A DNA stretch of 5,789 nucleotides from Nanobdellota archaeon (GTDB lineage Archaea > Nanobdellota > Nanobdellia > Pacearchaeales > GW2011-AR1), in assembly GCA_030689875.1 (NCBI GenBank), contig JAUYHR010000125.1, positions 1 to 5,789 of the forward strand, written 5' to 3'. A program made the position numbers and the translations under genes. The notes beneath the pieces were generated by a model. That model saw only the letters and a list, made by a program, of their open reading frames with translations. It ran no database searches and was not told the DNA's origin. Within the stretch, counting starts at the first letter, position 1; every line of letters begins with the position of its first letter. Shown here piece by piece: positions 3,973-5,789 of the stretch.

Positions 3973-5343
3973 ATGTTAGAAAAACTCGGAGAAATATTAA
4001 AAAAAACAACAGACAAAATAGCGAATGCTATATTTCTTGACAAAAATTTAGTTGACCAAATTGTAAGAGATTTGCAAAGAGCATTAATTGAAGCAGATGT
4101 AAATATCGTCCTCGTCAAAGAGCTTTCAGATAAAATAAAAAAAGCTGCGTTTGACGAGAGAATCAAAGGACTTGAAAAAAAAGAGCATTTAATAAAAGTT
4201 CTTCACGAACAGCTTATTGAAATTCTTGGAGAATCTAAAGAGCTAAAATTCCAAAAAGAGCAAAACAGAGTTATGCTTCTTGGATTATACGGCGCAGGAA
4301 AAACCACTACAATTGCAAAACTTGCGAATTGGTTTTCAAAAAGAGGGAAAAAAACTGCAATAATTGGATTAGATGTCCACAGACCAGCCGCAAAAGAGCA
4401 GTTAATTCAGTTAGGAGAACGAAACAATCTAAATGTTTTTGTGGATTTAAAAGAAACCGACGCTGTTAAAACCTGGAAAAAATATGAAGAAGAATTAAAA
4501 AAATATGACTTGGTTTTAATTGACACGGCAGGACGGCATACTCTGGATAAAGAATTAGTTAAAGAAATTAAAGAATTAAATTCAAAAATAAAGCCGACAG
4601 AAACAATTTTAATAATGCCCGCAGATATCGGACAGGCGGCAAAAAAACAGGCTCAGGAATTTAAGCAGGCGCTGGATATTTCTGGAGTTATAATAACAAG
4701 AATGGATTCCACTGCGAAGGGCGGAGGAGCCTTGACAGCCTGCGCTGAAACAAAAGCGGGAGTTTATTTTATAACAACAGGCGAAAAAATTAATGATATT
4801 GAAATTTTTAATTCTGAATCTTTTTTATCCCGTCTTCTTGGAATGGGAGATTTGCAGACATTGATAGAAAAAATAAAATCGGTAACAGATGAAAAAAACC
4901 AAGAGCAGATTCAAAAAAATTTAATGGAAGGGAAATTAACTCTTGACGACGTCGTTGAGCAGTCTAAATCAATGTCCCAAATGGGGGGCTTTGAAAAAAT
5001 AAAATCCCTTATTCCTGGTTTGGGAAAAGCAAAAATTCCCGAAGGAACTCTTGAAAAACAAGAAACTAAAATTTCAAAATGGCAGCACATAATAAAATCA
5101 ATGACTAAAGAAGAAAAAGAAAATCCCGAAATATTTGAAAAAGAAAATTCCAGAATTGCAAGAGTTGCGCAGGGGGCAGGAGTAAATAATTCAGATGTCC
5201 GCGGACTATTAAAACAATATAAAATGCTTAAAGAAATGTTAAAAGGCGGAATGGAAAATATGGATATGTCAAAAGGAATGAGTCAAAAACAACTTATGAA
5301 ATTCGCAAAAAAATTTGGAAAAAAGAAAATGATGAGGTTTTAA
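3973..5343 (+). CDS. srp54: Signal recognition particle 54 kDa protein SRP54 (Ffh)
   Basis: SRP54 is the GTPase subunit of SRP. It binds SRP RNA and the hydrophobic signal of nascent proteins, then docks on FtsY. It has 456 aa, the normal family length. The N domain is residues 1-95 (ALIEADVNIVLV, 37-48) and the G domain about 96-300. G1 is GLYGAGKTTT (104-113), the RPAAKEQL box 137-144, G3 DTAGR (184-188), G4 TRMDSTAKGGGAL (242-253) and the G5 region TTGEKINDIEIF (268-279), ending in SRLLGMGDL. The M domain (about 310-456) carries the SRP RNA-binding segment SRIARVAQGAGV (393-404) and LLKQY (412-416). It also has a Met-rich, Lys-rich tail with nine Met after residue 417. Deviations are Tyr106 where Gln is common in G1, Pro216 for the usual Asp before IGQ, and Arg for Lys in the TKxD motif. 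Confidence 0.97.
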   Translation: MLEKLGEILKKTTDKIANAIFLDKNLVDQIVRDLQRALIEADVNIVLVKELSDKIKKAAFDERIKGLEKKEHLIKVLHEQLIEILGESKELKFQKEQNRVMLLGLYGAGKTTTIAKLANWFSKRGKKTAIIGLDVHRPAAKEQLIQLGERNNLNVFVDLKETDAVKTWKKYEEELKKYDLVLIDTAGRHTLDKELVKEIKELNSKIKPTETILIMPADIGQAAKKQAQEFKQALDISGVIITRMDSTAKGGGALTACAETKAGVYFITTGEKINDIEIFNSESFLSRLLGMGDLQTLIEKIKSVTDEKNQEQIQKNLMEGKLTLDDVVEQSKSMSQMGGFEKIKSLIPGLGKAKIPEGTLEKQETKISKWQHIIKSMTKEEKENPEIFEKENSRIARVAQGAGVNNSDVRGLLKQYKMLKEMLKGGMENMDMSKGMSQKQLMKFAKKFGKKKMMRF

Positions 5344-5585
5344 TTTTTTGAATCTAATTTACAATAAATGTCTACTTTAACTATACTAATTAAATCTAAT
5401 TTTCTCTCAAAATTAATGTTTCTCGTATGAATATCTATATCATAAATAAGGTATTTTTGTTTAGCAATAATAAAATGATTGCCTATTTGAAAAGAAGCAT
5501 AATCGGTGGGCATACTTAATATCTTTTTGAAATTCCTTCCTGAATTATTTTCACAATGAATTATATATCTGCTAAGCTCTTTCAT
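5340..5585 (-). CDS. Hypothetical protein, 81 aa
   Basis: Minus-strand frame from ATG (5583-5585) to TAA (5340-5342). The product is beta-rich by composition, with alternating hydrophobic stretches such as FQIGNHFIIAKQKYLIYDIDI (around residues 32-52) and LISIVKVDIY near the end. It has two cysteines (11 and 75), and no signal peptide or membrane helix. No family is recognised. It is probably a real gene: a TATA-like core (TTTAAA, 5609-5614) is about 26 bp from the ATG, and the region would otherwise be an unusually long spacer. Its stop codon overlaps the srp54 stop on the opposite strand (shared bases 5341-5342), so the two converge tail to tail. It diverges from bud32 across a 50-bp gap. 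Confidence 0.55.
   Translation of the reverse strand: MKELSRYIIHCENNSGRNFKKILSMPTDYASFQIGNHFIIAKQKYLIYDIDIHTRNINFERKLDLISIVKVDIYCKLDSKN
5344..5349 (+). terminator. T-run after srp54
   Basis: Six consecutive T follow the srp54 stop codon directly, a plausible archaeal termination signal. It lies inside the last codons of the convergent minus-strand gene. Confidence 0.35.
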
Positions 5586-5606
5586 AAAAACGTGATAAGA
5601 ATTAAG

Positions 5607-5616
5607 TTTTTAAATA
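5607..5616. promoter_or_regulatory. Shared bidirectional TATA box (bud32 and 81-aa gene)
   Basis: TTTTTAAATA contains the palindrome TTTAAA at 5609-5614. Its centre is about 24 bp from the bud32 ATG (5636) and about 26 bp from the ATG of the divergent gene (5585). No other equally good box exists in the 50-bp gap, so one element probably serves both leaderless genes. Confidence 0.55.
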
Positions 5617-5635
5617 AAATTATATTTTGAAGCAT

Positions 5636-5789
5636 ATGATCAAATATAAACTAATCCAGCAAGGAGCAGAGGCAAAAATTCTCCTTGATGAAAAAAATAA
5701 TATCATAATAAAAGATAGAATTTCAAAATCTTACAGGCACCCTAATCTAGATAATCAAATAAGAAAAAGAAGAACAAAATCAGAAGCAA
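5636..5789 (+). CDS. bud32: Bud32, KEOPS-complex serine/threonine kinase/ATPase (N-terminal part)
   Basis: ATG 5636 opens a frame that leaves the window after 51 codons. The sequence carries the Bud32 start: LIQQGAEAKI (6-15), the short nucleotide-loop segment replacing the kinase Gly-rich loop, then IIIKDRISKSYRHPNLD (23-39) with the ATP-contacting lysine at Lys26, and IRKRRTKSEA (42-51). Bud32 is the atypical small kinase/ATPase that, with Kae1, Cgi121 and Pcc1, forms KEOPS, which installs t6A at position 37 of ANN-decoding tRNAs. In some archaea Kae1 and Bud32 are one fused protein. Here an own promoter and a Met directly before the conserved start argue for a stand-alone gene. The catalytic loop and C-terminus lie beyond the window. 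Confidence 0.93.
   Translation, partial: MIKYKLIQQGAEAKILLDEKNNIIIKDRISKSYRHPNLDNQIRKRRTKSEA

Noticed and set aside
3960..4166. Minus-strand open frame opposite the SRP54 N domain
   Set aside because: Antisense of a conserved domain and overlaps the srp54 promoter; no support of its own.
1..5789. CRISPR array, transposon ends, toxin-antitoxin or defence cassette
   Set aside because: No regularly spaced repeats, no transposase or integrase motifs, and no recognisable toxin or nuclease motif among the small genes.

Overview
The window looks like an AT-rich archaeal chromosome, most plausibly a small-genome DPANN-type archaeon (Woesearchaeota/Pacearchaeota-like; this placement is inference). 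The evidence is: archaeal-type SRP54 and FtsY GTPases, the start of a Bud32 kinase, a tRNA-Gln(UUG) without encoded CCA, and archaeal promoters. A TTTAAA or TTATAAA box lies about 24-27 bp before nearly every start codon, which implies mostly leaderless mRNAs. I see no integrase, transposase, CRISPR array or defence cassette.

Layout. 1-116: 3' end of an unrecognised gene. 120-413 (-): unrecognised helical 97-aa protein, divergent from the tRNA gene. 494-566: tRNA-Gln. 567-751: no convincing gene, but it holds an orphan TATA element, a hairpin, and a 13-bp copy of the tRNA 3' end at 712-724. 761-1141: a lysine-rich tail fused to a translation-factor-like beta-barrel domain. 1209-1349: a 46-aa zinc-ribbon microprotein. 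1414-2088: a 224-aa unrecognised protein. 2200-3459: ftsY. 3522-3833: small unrecognised protein. 3973-5343: srp54, with a G-quadruplex-type motif abutting its TATA box. 5340-5585 (-): small unrecognised protein whose stop codon overlaps that of srp54. 5636-end: first 51 codons of bud32, divergent from the previous gene across one apparently shared TATA box.

Functional theme. SRP54 binds signal sequences and SRP RNA. FtsY is its membrane receptor GTPase, and together they deliver ribosomes to the Sec translocon. The EF-like protein, tRNA-Gln and Bud32 (KEOPS complex, t6A tRNA modification) belong broadly to translation, so this is a housekeeping neighbourhood. The small unknown genes each have their own promoter rather than sitting in one operon. 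The most notable signals are the duplicated tRNA end with possible small transcript, the G4 motif at the srp54 promoter, the shared bidirectional TATA box, the zinc-ribbon microprotein, and matching substitutions at one conserved aspartate position in both SRP GTPases.
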